A stretch of DNA of 22,088 nucleotides. Source: an uncultured Collinsella sp. (lineage in GTDB: Bacteria > Actinomycetota > Coriobacteriia > Coriobacteriales > Coriobacteriaceae). The position numbers were made by a program, and so were the translations under genes. Positions 8,296 through 14,602 of the stretch are shown one piece after another. Location of the stretch: contig CABUDJ010000030.1 of the NCBI GenBank assembly GCA_902490325.1, forward strand, positions 1 to 22,088, given 5' to 3'. The first letter of the stretch is position 1; each line of letters starts with the position of its first letter. The notes beneath the pieces are model-generated. The model worked only from the letters and a program-made list of their open reading frames with translations, was not told the origin of the DNA and did no database searches.

Positions 8296-9687
8296 ATGTT
8301 TGTCGGAAGAACAGCGGAAATGTCCGAGCTCAATCGACTGTATGGCACGGACTCCTTTGAGATGCCTGTGATTTACGGCCGCCGTCGTGTGGGTAAAACG
8401 CGCCTTATCACAGAGTTCATCCAAGGCAAGAAGGCTATTTACTTTCAAGCTCGTCGTACCAATGCGGAGGCAAACCTGCACGGCTTTAGCCAGGCGATAC
8501 TTGCAGGCTCGGTTGGTGCTGCAGGCGTGTCGTTTCGTAGTTTTGACGAAGCGTTCGATGCATTGGCCACCATGGCTCGCACGGAACGTTTGGTTGTCGT
8601 GATTGACGAGTATCCCTATCTCGCCCAATCGAATTCCGAAATCAGCTCGTTGCTGCAAGACAAGATCGACCACTTATACAAAGAGACCAGGCTAATGCTG
8701 ATCCTATGCGGCTCGTCTCTTTCGTTTATGGAGGAACAGGTGTTGGGCTACGAGAGCCCACTATACGGTAGGCGTACGGCCCAGTTTAAGATTATGCCGC
8801 TCGATTTTACGACGACCCTCGGGTTGTGGCAGAGCATGGGTCGCGAAGACGCTGCAGTTTGCTATGGCATGACGGGCGGCATTCCTGCATATATCGAGAA
8901 AGTCGATCCTGCCGTATCGCTCGAGGACAACATCAAACGTCTTTTTCTTACTCCTACGGGCTATCTCTTTGAGGAGCCGAGTAACCTGCTGTTGCAAGAG
9001 TGCCGCAATCCCGAGCAATATGATGCGATTGTGCAAGCAATTGCTCAGGGGCGCTCGAGGATCTCGGAGATTGCGAGCTCTACGGGAATCCCTGCGAGCA
9101 ACGTAAAGAGCTATGTGGATAAGCTGGCGTCGCTTGGGATTGTCGAGCGCGAGCTGCCCCTAAACGAGACGAGCAATAAGCGAGCCGTGTATCTGCTGAG
9201 CGACCAGATGTTTAGGTTCTGGTACAAGTTTGTTCCGCAGAACATCGGGCTGATTCAAAACGACATGGCCGAGATGGCGTATAAGCGCATTGAGCCGCAC
9301 GTATCGGATTACATGGGTACGGTCTTTGAGCTTATATGCAGACAATACGTGTACGAACTCGCGCGCGCGGGCCGGCTCGACGTGGTTCCGGCGAGCGTCG
9401 GGCGCTGGTGGGGGACGGATAATCGCACGCATACGCAGGAAGAAATCGACTTAATTGTTGACGATGGCGAGGGCACTGCTCTGTTTGCGGAGTGCAAATG
9501 GCGCAATGAACCGGTGGGCGAAGACGTGCTGCAAAAGCTCGTGCACCGAAGCGAGCTCTTTAGACGGCAACGAAAAAGCTATGCACTATTCTCAAAAAGC
9601 GGCTTTACGCAGGGATGTCGGGATGCCGCGGAGAGCAGGGGAGACGTCAAGCTGATCTCGTTTGCCGAGATGTGCGAGCGGAGATAA
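8296..9687 (+). CDS. ATPase_2 family ATPase with C-terminal DUF234 (nuclease-like) domain
   Basis: This 463-residue STAND/archaeal-type P-loop ATPase has Walker A GRRRVGKT at 28-35 and Walker B VVVIDEYPYL with D104 and E105. A winged-helix-like middle (about 235-300, ISEIASSTGIPASNVKSYVDKL) and the DUF234 region follow. The C-terminal end carries a PD-(D/E)xK-like pattern: D385 in EEIDLIV, then E399-x-K401 in FAECKW. The family is common in archaea and gut bacteria; its function is unknown, and a link to mobile DNA, defence or regulation is only suggested. The ATG at 8296 has AAGGAAGG about 7 bases upstream. The gene is monocistronic, looks more AT-rich than the purine genes around it, and is flanked by related hairpin repeats, suggesting independent acquisition. 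It has no evident role in purine breakdown. Confidence 0.85.
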   Translation: MFVGRTAEMSELNRLYGTDSFEMPVIYGRRRVGKTRLITEFIQGKKAIYFQARRTNAEANLHGFSQAILAGSVGAAGVSFRSFDEAFDALATMARTERLVVVIDEYPYLAQSNSEISSLLQDKIDHLYKETRLMLILCGSSLSFMEEQVLGYESPLYGRRTAQFKIMPLDFTTTLGLWQSMGREDAAVCYGMTGGIPAYIEKVDPAVSLEDNIKRLFLTPTGYLFEEPSNLLLQECRNPEQYDAIVQAIAQGRSRISEIASSTGIPASNVKSYVDKLASLGIVERELPLNETSNKRAVYLLSDQMFRFWYKFVPQNIGLIQNDMAEMAYKRIEPHVSDYMGTVFELICRQYVYELARAGRLDVVPASVGRWWGTDNRTHTQEEIDLIVDDGEGTALFAECKWRNEPVGEDVLQKLVHRSELFRRQRKSYALFSKSGFTQGCRDAAESRGDVKLISFAEMCERR

Positions 9688-9716
9688 CCAAGCGCGCTCT
9701 GATGTGATGCTCGGAA

Positions 9717-9753
9717 TGGGACGCGCTTTCCCTTTGGCGGAAAGCGCGTCCCA
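9717..9753. repeat. Perfect 15-bp hairpin repeat downstream of the ATPase gene
   Basis: Arms 9717-9731 (TGGGACGCGCTTTCC) and 9739-9753 are perfect reverse complements with a 7-base loop. It lies 30 bases past the ATPase stop and may also act as its transcription stop, though no T tract follows. The arms match those of 8095-8140 and 9770-9815. Confidence 0.75.
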
Positions 9754-9769
9754 GATTTCGGCCTCAGAG

Positions 9770-9815
9770 TGGGACGCATTTTCCGGTAGAGGCCTGGAGC
9801 GGAAAGCACGTCCCA
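9770..9815. repeat. Second, degenerate copy of the TGGGACG hairpin
   Basis: Arms 9770-9785 and 9800-9815 are complementary with three mismatches around a 14-base loop. It is a tandem neighbour of the perfect hairpin at 9717-9753. The following 160 bases up to the ATPase remnant hold no gene; a short sequence, GGCGTAA, occurs twice there (near 9895 and 9920). Confidence 0.65.
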
Positions 9816-9977
9816 GAATCCGGGCAATTCGCTGGTCCGGTGGTTGAGCAAGCGCCGCGCCAAGGATGCCGAGCGTAAAACCTACAATGAAAACGGCGTA
9901 AAAACTGCATTGAGAATGGCGTAATTTCGCAGGATGACGTCGCCCGCTGGTGCTGCAGGAGCGGTGACCTGCAAACC

Positions 9978-10325
9978 TTGGGTTTTCGGACGAGCTTGCG
10001 CGAGAGAGCAGGCCAGTATGTGCGCTCGAAGGCCCGCGTTCGCGTGCGCCCCAAGCGCTACTTCTGTGACCCGTCACTTGCGGCGGCGTTGCTGGGGGCT
10101 ACCCCTGAGCGGCTGCTTGGCGATATGCAAACGCTGGGGATGCTCTTTGAGAATCTCATCCTGCGCGACGTGCGCGTGTTCCTTTCCACCTACGGCGGTG
10201 TCGACAACAGTGTTCATTATTTCCGAGATGAGAAGGGCCTTGAGGTCGATCTGATCGTTGAGCACGACGGGCGTTGGGGAGGCGGCGGCGTCGACAGTTC
10301 GATAACGCCACCGCTCTGTTTCTAA
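9978..10325 (+). pseudogene. C-terminal remnant of a DUF4143-type AAA ATPase
   Basis: The translated stretch reads RVRPKRYFCDPSLAAALLG, then LGMLFENLILRDVRVF, then YFRDEKGLEVDLIVEHDGRW. This is the C-terminal DUF4143 part of the AAA_14/DUF4143 ATPases that are abundant in gut anaerobes. The P-loop half is absent: upstream sequence reads into hairpin repeats and no GxxxxGK[ST] is found. After DGRW, where family members continue into an EVK-type motif, the frame runs into a low-complexity GGGG stretch and stops, so both ends are lost. There is no ATG with a ribosome site at the start given, which only marks the open frame. The stop overlaps the end of the convergent gene at 10322 by 4 bases. 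It is probably dead; translation as a short protein cannot be excluded. Confidence 0.7.
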
Positions 10326-10744
10326 ATCATTGCAATCCCGCGCACGGCACTCAGCAGCTCGTACTCCCTTTGACTCCACTGGCGCAGCTCGGCAGCCTCG
10401 ACGGCGTCGTGGCACAGATCCAAAAACACCTCGGCGCCCTCGCAGAAGCACTCGCGGGCAAAGGCGCCGGATCCGTCCGCAACGCACACGCTGTCGGCGA
10501 AGAGCATCCATCTGGACGGCTCACGAGGGTCATCTCCGAGCAGCTTGATCTGCAGCACGTGCGGGTCGCCGGCGGCGCAGAGCTCTTCCTCGAGCACCTG
10601 CACGGTAAAGCGCATCTGGTGGGAGAGGCTGTTCTTGACCATGGCCGAGGCATAGCCGCTCGGCTCGTCCAGAAGATGCATTCGTTTTGGCTTGGCTGCC
10701 AGGTTGTGGAAGTTGCGCTCACTGCGCACGGAGAAATTGTCCAT
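10322..10744 (-). CDS. Hypothetical protein, 140 residues
   Basis: I do not recognise the family. The product begins MDNFSVRSERNFHNLAAKPK and ends AVRGIAMI. It is soluble in character, with no signal peptide or membrane segment, a basic N-terminal 25 residues, a mixed alpha/beta-looking middle with hydrophobic strands (MRFTVQVLEEELC, HVLQIKLLG, WMLFADSVCV) and five scattered cysteines. Start: the frame is open back to 10864, but AAAGGAG lies 7 bases before the ATG at 10744, so I took that. It is alone on its strand, convergent with the ATPase remnant and about 365 bases past the end of the upstream membrane-protein gene. The clear ribosome site and unbroken frame argue for a real gene. Confidence 0.6.
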   Translation of the reverse strand: MDNFSVRSERNFHNLAAKPKRMHLLDEPSGYASAMVKNSLSHQMRFTVQVLEEELCAAGDPHVLQIKLLGDDPREPSRWMLFADSVCVADGSGAFARECFCEGAEVFLDLCHDAVEAAELRQWSQREYELLSAVRGIAMI

Positions 10745-10838
10745 ACGGACTCCTTTCATCGATGTTGGCAGGGCCACCGTGCCTCTTGGCCGGTTGGCGT
10801 CGGGATCGTGGAGCCAACTCTCTACCCCGACTCTGGAT

Positions 10839-10862
10839 AAAACGCGCCCGCTGCTTGCGGGC
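10839..10862 (-). terminator. Possible intrinsic terminator (- strand)
   Basis: A perfect 6-bp GC stem (10846-10851 with 10857-10862, 5-base loop) is followed on the - strand by GCG and then TTTTAT. It could end transcription arriving from the membrane-protein gene at 11110, or insulate the hypothetical gene at 10744. The stem is short. Confidence 0.4.
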
Positions 10863-10960
10863 AAGAGGAAGTCTATCAGCGTGTACGGACGGAAATCAAA
10901 CGCCGCCTGCGAAATGACGCGTGAACGGCGTTAGTTTCCCAAGTGATTATTCGGCTTTCA

Positions 10961-11039
10961 TCCGGAAAAGTGTCGAAATAGGCACCTTAAAACTTCGGAA
11001 AAGTGTCAAATTCGATAGGCAAATTATCCGGAAAAGTGT
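10961..11039. repeat. Three direct repeats of TCCGGAAAAGTGT at 33-bp spacing
   Basis: Copies lie at 10961-10973 (TCCGGAAAAGTGT), 10994-11006 (TTCGGAAAAGTGT) and 11027-11039 (TCCGGAAAAGTGT). Start-to-start distance is exactly 33 bp both times, about three helical turns. The rest of each unit is only loosely alike. This sits in a 365-base gap (10745-11109) that otherwise holds the possible terminator and the presumed promoter of the hypothetical gene; I see no other gene in the gap. Confidence 0.7.
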
Positions 11040-11109
11040 AGCTGGATGCCAAAACAGCACTTAGAAGCCGGTGCTGGATGCGGGATCCTGTGGTCGCCTT
11101 CAGCCCTCG

Positions 11110-12096
11110 CTACTCGTCGTCCTCGTCGTTGGGGTCGCCCTTGAGGGTGTTGATGTCCAGGTACTGGTTATCGTCCTCTTTTTGCTGGGTTTCCGACTCC
11201 GCTTGGGTGGGGCCGCGGAACAGCTGGAATCCCTCAAACGCAATGACACCGAGCAGGGCAATGACAATGGCGATAAAGGCAACCTTGACTGCCTGCGGAA
11301 ATTCCGAGAAACGCAGCGCCTTTTCCTTGGCGTAATAATCGGCGAAGCGCTCTTCGCCCGTGCTTTTGGTATACGCCGGCGCGGACGCGGCCTCCGGGTC
11401 ATATTCCGGTGCAGGCGTGGCAGCGTACGGATCGTTGAGATAATCGCTCGATGCGGTGCCATAACCCTCGGTCTCGATGCGACCATTGCCAGCATAGTCA
11501 TCGGAATAATCGGAATATGCTGCACCGCCCTCATAGTCCACGGCGCTCGTGTTGGTGGCAAAAAGCGGGTTAACTGGAACGTCGAGCGCCGGCATGCCGG
11601 TAGAGGTCTCATCCAGATCGGCTGTGGCCCAGGAATCGTAGGCAACCTGATGGGCAACGGGCTCGTCGAGCCTTGCGATCGGAGGCTTGCGTGCCGCAGG
11701 AACAGGCAACTGCTGGGCGCTGTACATAACGGTGCTGTCGGCCGATTTGCCCTGCGTCGCTGCAGCGAGAAATGCCGCGGTCTCGGACGGGTCGCTTGCG
11801 GGGCGGGGAGCGGTCGTGGGCGCCGAAGTGGGTGCGGGCGTAGGCGCGGGCGTCGAAACAGCCAACTGCGCAGGAGTCGGCGCAGATGCGGTCTTAGGCG
11901 CAAGTGCGGGATTGGGGTTTGACGGGCGAGTCCCGCCGCCCATGAGTTCGTCGGCGGTCCACGGGCGATCATTCATCACGTCGTCAAGGCTCAGCGAAAA
12001 CAGGTCGTCTTCACTCTCATCGAACATGCGGTGCACATGTCCACCAATTGCCGGAATCAATCCGCGACCGGTGCATGATGCCTTGCTCAACGCCAT
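11110..12096 (-). CDS. Hypothetical single-pass membrane protein with long disordered region
   Basis: This 328-residue protein is of no family I recognise. It opens with a short conserved-looking segment (about 1-55, including MFDESEDDLFSLSLDDVMND), followed by a long low-complexity stretch rich in Ala, Pro, Thr and Ser (about 60-110) and an acidic, Tyr-rich middle. One hydrophobic helix at about 272-293 (VAFIAIVIALLGVIAFEG) precedes a 35-residue acidic tail ending DPNDEDDE. There is no signal peptide, so the N-terminal part is probably cytoplasmic with a C-terminal anchor. The frame is open to 12192, but the ATG at 12096 has AAAGGA upstream and a TATAAT about 35 bases before it. It follows the regulator gene on the same strand after 123 bases. 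The role is unknown; a scaffold or envelope function is conceivable. Confidence 0.7.
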   Translation of the reverse strand: MALSKASCTGRGLIPAIGGHVHRMFDESEDDLFSLSLDDVMNDRPWTADELMGGGTRPSNPNPALAPKTASAPTPAQLAVSTPAPTPAPTSAPTTAPRPASDPSETAAFLAAATQGKSADSTVMYSAQQLPVPAARKPPIARLDEPVAHQVAYDSWATADLDETSTGMPALDVPVNPLFATNTSAVDYEGGAAYSDYSDDYAGNGRIETEGYGTASSDYLNDPYAATPAPEYDPEAASAPAYTKSTGEERFADYYAKEKALRFSEFPQAVKVAFIAIVIALLGVIAFEGFQLFRGPTQAESETQQKEDDNQYLDINTLKGDPNDEDDE

Positions 12097-12130
12097 TCTG
12101 TTCCATCCTTTCGAAATATTAATGACATCG

Positions 12131-12136
12131 ATTATA
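12131..12136 (-). promoter_or_regulatory. -10 element for the membrane-protein gene
   Basis: The - strand reads TATAAT here, 35 bases before the start codon at 12096. The -35 region, about 17-18 bases upstream, is poor. It suggests the membrane-protein gene is transcribed separately from the regulator upstream of it. Confidence 0.45.
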
Positions 12137-12219
12137 TGGAACTTCCCAAGCGGCTCGGTCTTGGATTCGTGCTTTCCAGAACTCGCGCCCAAAAGGGGAG
12201 GGTCAATCCGGGCGAGTGC

Positions 12220-12873
12220 CTACTTGTCGCCGGCCGCCGCCTTGGCCTCATTGAGGTAGCTATAGAAGCTGTATTTGGAGATGCCAAAGAACTCGCAGGC
12301 GCGCTCGCTCGACTTGGAAATGAGGAAGGCGCCGCGACGGTCGAGGTAGCCAATGGCACGAATGCGCTCGTCTTTGGTCATGAGTGCCGCGGGCTTGCCC
12401 ACAAACTGCTCGCACTCGTGCAGCAGGTCCTCGAGCAGGTCGCCGATGTTCTTGGTAATGGGCTCGGGCTCGGTATAGCCCGTGCCGCCGGTGCCGGTAA
12501 AGGCGTCGAGCGAACGCTCAAAAGCCTTCATAAGCGTAATGTCAAAGTTGATGCCCAAAATGCCGACGGGTTTGCCCTCATCGTTGCGGATAAAGATCGT
12601 CGAGGACTTGAGCAGCTTACCGTCGGTGGTTTTAGTGAGGTACGGCTCGCGGTCGTGTACATCGGTGGCGCCCTCGTGCATGGACTCAAACACGATATGG
12701 CTGGGGCCGTCACCCAGTTTGCGCCCGCTGACGTGGCCGTTTTCGATCACTACGATGGAGTGGTCTACGTCCTCGGTCTCCAGATCGTGGACGACGACTT
12801 CGCAGTTGGGGCCAAATTGGAGCGCCAGGCCGTGTGCGAGGCGCTTGTAAAACTCAATCTGTGCGGGGGTCAT
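12220..12873 (-). CDS. YheO/DauR-type transcriptional regulator (PAS_6 + HTH_22)
   Basis: This 217-residue regulator has an N-terminal YheO-like PAS domain (about 8-120, with CEVVVHDLE, the GHVSGRKLGD segment and GILGINFDIT) and a C-terminal HTH_22 helix-turn-helix (about 155-210, with RIRAIGYLDRRGAFLISKSS and FFGISKYSFYSYL). DauR and YheO relatives sense small metabolites and often control amino-acid catabolism. The gene is divergent from dpaL across a 277-base region containing a strong inverted repeat, so it is the best candidate regulator of dpaL-ygeY-ygeW, perhaps in place of the sigma-54 activator YgeV of E. coli (inference). The ATG at 12873 is preceded by AGGAAGG at good spacing. Effector and sign of control are unknown. 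Confidence 0.85.
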   Translation of the reverse strand: MTPAQIEFYKRLAHGLALQFGPNCEVVVHDLETEDVDHSIVVIENGHVSGRKLGDGPSHIVFESMHEGATDVHDREPYLTKTTDGKLLKSSTIFIRNDEGKPVGILGINFDITLMKAFERSLDAFTGTGGTGYTEPEPITKNIGDLLEDLLHECEQFVGKPAALMTKDERIRAIGYLDRRGAFLISKSSERACEFFGISKYSFYSYLNEAKAAAGDK

Positions 12874-13011
12874 GGGTACCTTCCTAAAAATTAGTTTGGG
12901 CTCACTGTGCCATAAACCACACCTGTTCGCAAATAACGAAAGCGTCGCTGCGTTATGTGACCGTTCGGCGGCGAAAAAGTACCGATTACGGCAACAAACA
13001 ATTCGTTAGGT

Positions 13012-13064
13012 ATGCCAATCAAAAAGTGTGATAGAACATTACTAACAAACTTTTTGTTTGGCAT
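13012..13064. promoter_or_regulatory. Inverted repeat in the regulator-dpaL divergent region
   Basis: Arms 13012-13027 (ATGCCAATCAAAAAGT) and 13049-13064 (ACTTTTTGTTTGGCAT) are reverse complements over 16 positions with one mismatch, around a 21-base spacer. It lies 86 bases before the dpaL start in the AT-rich part of the intergenic region, where both promoters must be. It is a likely operator for the divergent PAS_6/HTH_22 regulator. I could not assign -35/-10 boxes with confidence. Confidence 0.6.
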
Positions 13065-13150
13065 CCACATAAAAGTTCAGCCGTGTGAATGGGATCGGGC
13101 TGAAACGCGTATGCGGGGGCCGGCAAGAGAGAACCTAAGGAGTTCACCGT

Positions 13151-14365
13151 ATGGCCGATAAGATCCAGTGGGCGAGCAACACGATGCCCAAGAGCGATGA
13201 CAAGCACTTGGGAATCATGAGTCTCGACCACGTGAAGAAGGCCCGCGCCTTCCACCAGTCGTTCCCCCAGTACACCGTCACTCCGCTTGCCCGCCTGGAC
13301 GGCCAGGCCGCGCGCCTGGGCCTGTCCAACCTGTGCGTTAAGGACGAGAGCTATCGCTTTGGCCTCAACGCCTTTAAGGTCCTGGGCGGCTCGTTTGCCA
13401 TGGCCAACTACATTGCCGACGAGACCGGCAAGGACGTTGCCGAGTGCACCTTCGATTACCTGACCTCCGATCAGCTTGCCAAGGACTTTGGCCAGGCCAC
13501 CTTCTTTACCGCCACCGACGGCAACCATGGCCGCGGCGTGGCATGGGCTGCCAACAAGCTCGGCCAGAAGGCCGTCGTGCACATGCCCAAGGGTTCCACC
13601 AAGCCCCGCTTCGATAACATCGCCGCCGAGGGCGCCACGGTGACCATCGAAGAGGTCAACTACGACGAGTGCGTGCGCATGGCCGCCGCCGAGGCCGACG
13701 CCTGCGAGCGCGGCGTCATCGTTCAGGACACCGCCTGGGAGGGCTACGAGAAGATCCCGTCCTGGATCATGGAGGGTTACGGCACCATGGCTTCTGAGGC
13801 TGCCGAGCAGCTGCGCGAGATGGCCATCAACCGCCCGACGCACGTGTTTGTCCAGGCTGGCGTGGGTTCGCTCGCCGGCGCCGTGGTGGGCTACTTCACC
13901 AATCTGTATCCCGATAACCCGCCCACCTTTGTCGTGGTCGAGTGCGCTCCTGCCGCCTGCCTGTACAAGGGCGCTGCCGCCGGCGACGGCGACCCGCGCA
14001 TCGTGGACGGTGACATGCCCTCTATCATGGCCGGTCTGTGCTGCGGCGAGCCCAACATCCTGGGCTGGGATATCCTGCGCAACCACGCCACCGCCTTCGT
14101 GTCCTGCCCCGACTGGGTCACCGCTCGCGGCATGCGCACCCTGGGCGCTCCCGAGAAGGGCGACCCGCGCGTCATCTCCGGCGAGTCCGGCGCTGTGACC
14201 ACCGGCCTGGTCGAGACCCTCATGCTCGATCCCGAGTATACTGAGCTCAAGGAACTCATCGGCCTGGACAAGACGAGCTCCGTGCTCTGCTTCTCCACCG
14301 AGGGCGACACCGATCCGGATCAGTACCGTCGCATCGTCTGGGAGGGCGAGTACCCGACTTGCTAG
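13151..14365 (+). CDS. dpaL: Diaminopropionate ammonia-lyase (DpaL/YgeX)
   Basis: This is a 404-residue PLP enzyme of fold type II. K76 in RFGLNAFKVLGG is the expected Schiff-base lysine, and DGNHGRGVAWAA is the substrate/phosphate-side loop typical of the family; the tail also matches (SSVLCFSTEGDTD). The known reaction is conversion of 2,3-diaminopropionate to pyruvate and two ammonia. In the purine-type cluster it probably acts on a late intermediate and yields pyruvate and ammonia, which is inference. Length matches E. coli YgeX (about 398). AAGGAG precedes the ATG at 13151. It is first in a + strand group with ygeY (237-base gap) and ygeW, divergent from the DauR-type regulator. Confidence 0.95.
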   Translation: MADKIQWASNTMPKSDDKHLGIMSLDHVKKARAFHQSFPQYTVTPLARLDGQAARLGLSNLCVKDESYRFGLNAFKVLGGSFAMANYIADETGKDVAECTFDYLTSDQLAKDFGQATFFTATDGNHGRGVAWAANKLGQKAVVHMPKGSTKPRFDNIAAEGATVTIEEVNYDECVRMAAAEADACERGVIVQDTAWEGYEKIPSWIMEGYGTMASEAAEQLREMAINRPTHVFVQAGVGSLAGAVVGYFTNLYPDNPPTFVVVECAPAACLYKGAAAGDGDPRIVDGDMPSIMAGLCCGEPNILGWDILRNHATAFVSCPDWVTARGMRTLGAPEKGDPRVISGESGAVTTGLVETLMLDPEYTELKELIGLDKTSSVLCFSTEGDTDPDQYRRIVWEGEYPTC

Positions 14366-14380
14366 CAGACTGACCTGTCC

Positions 14381-14498
14381 GGAGGCAGCCGGAGGACTTT
14401 ACTCCCTGCTCGGACAGTCCTGCTCGCACGGAGAACACATTAAGTGCTCTCCGGCTCGTGCGGAACTCGCGACGGAGCAAAGTCCTCCGTCCGCCTCC
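14381..14498 (+). other. Structured intergenic element between dpaL and ygeY
   Basis: A long-range stem closes the element: 14381-14386 with 14493-14498 (6 bp), a 3x3 internal loop, then 14390-14405 with 14474-14489 (16 positions, one A-C mismatch). Inside it a branch pairs 14425-14430 with 14457-14462 (perfect), continuing as 14431-14438 with 14444-14451 (one mismatch) after a 5-base bulge. No T tract follows, and ygeY starts 105 bases later. I see no match to a riboswitch I can name. It could be an RNA regulatory or processing element, or a palindromic repeat. Confidence 0.6.
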
Positions 14499-14602
14499 TA
14501 TGGTTACTTGCTTGTGGGGTGCTCGACCTCACGCTATTTGGCACAAGTGATCTATCTGAAATATCTACCTGTAGGTAAACCCTTGTAGAAAGGTTGACTG
14601 TT

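Noticed and set aside
10780..10862. A tRNA-like look in the GC-rich stretch upstream of the 140-residue gene
   Set aside because: I could not fold a cloverleaf and found no T-loop consensus. Only the short hairpin at 10846-10862 is supported.
10961..11039. CRISPR array
   Set aside because: Only 13 bases are conserved per unit, there are three units, and no cas genes are present. The spacing suits binding sites better.
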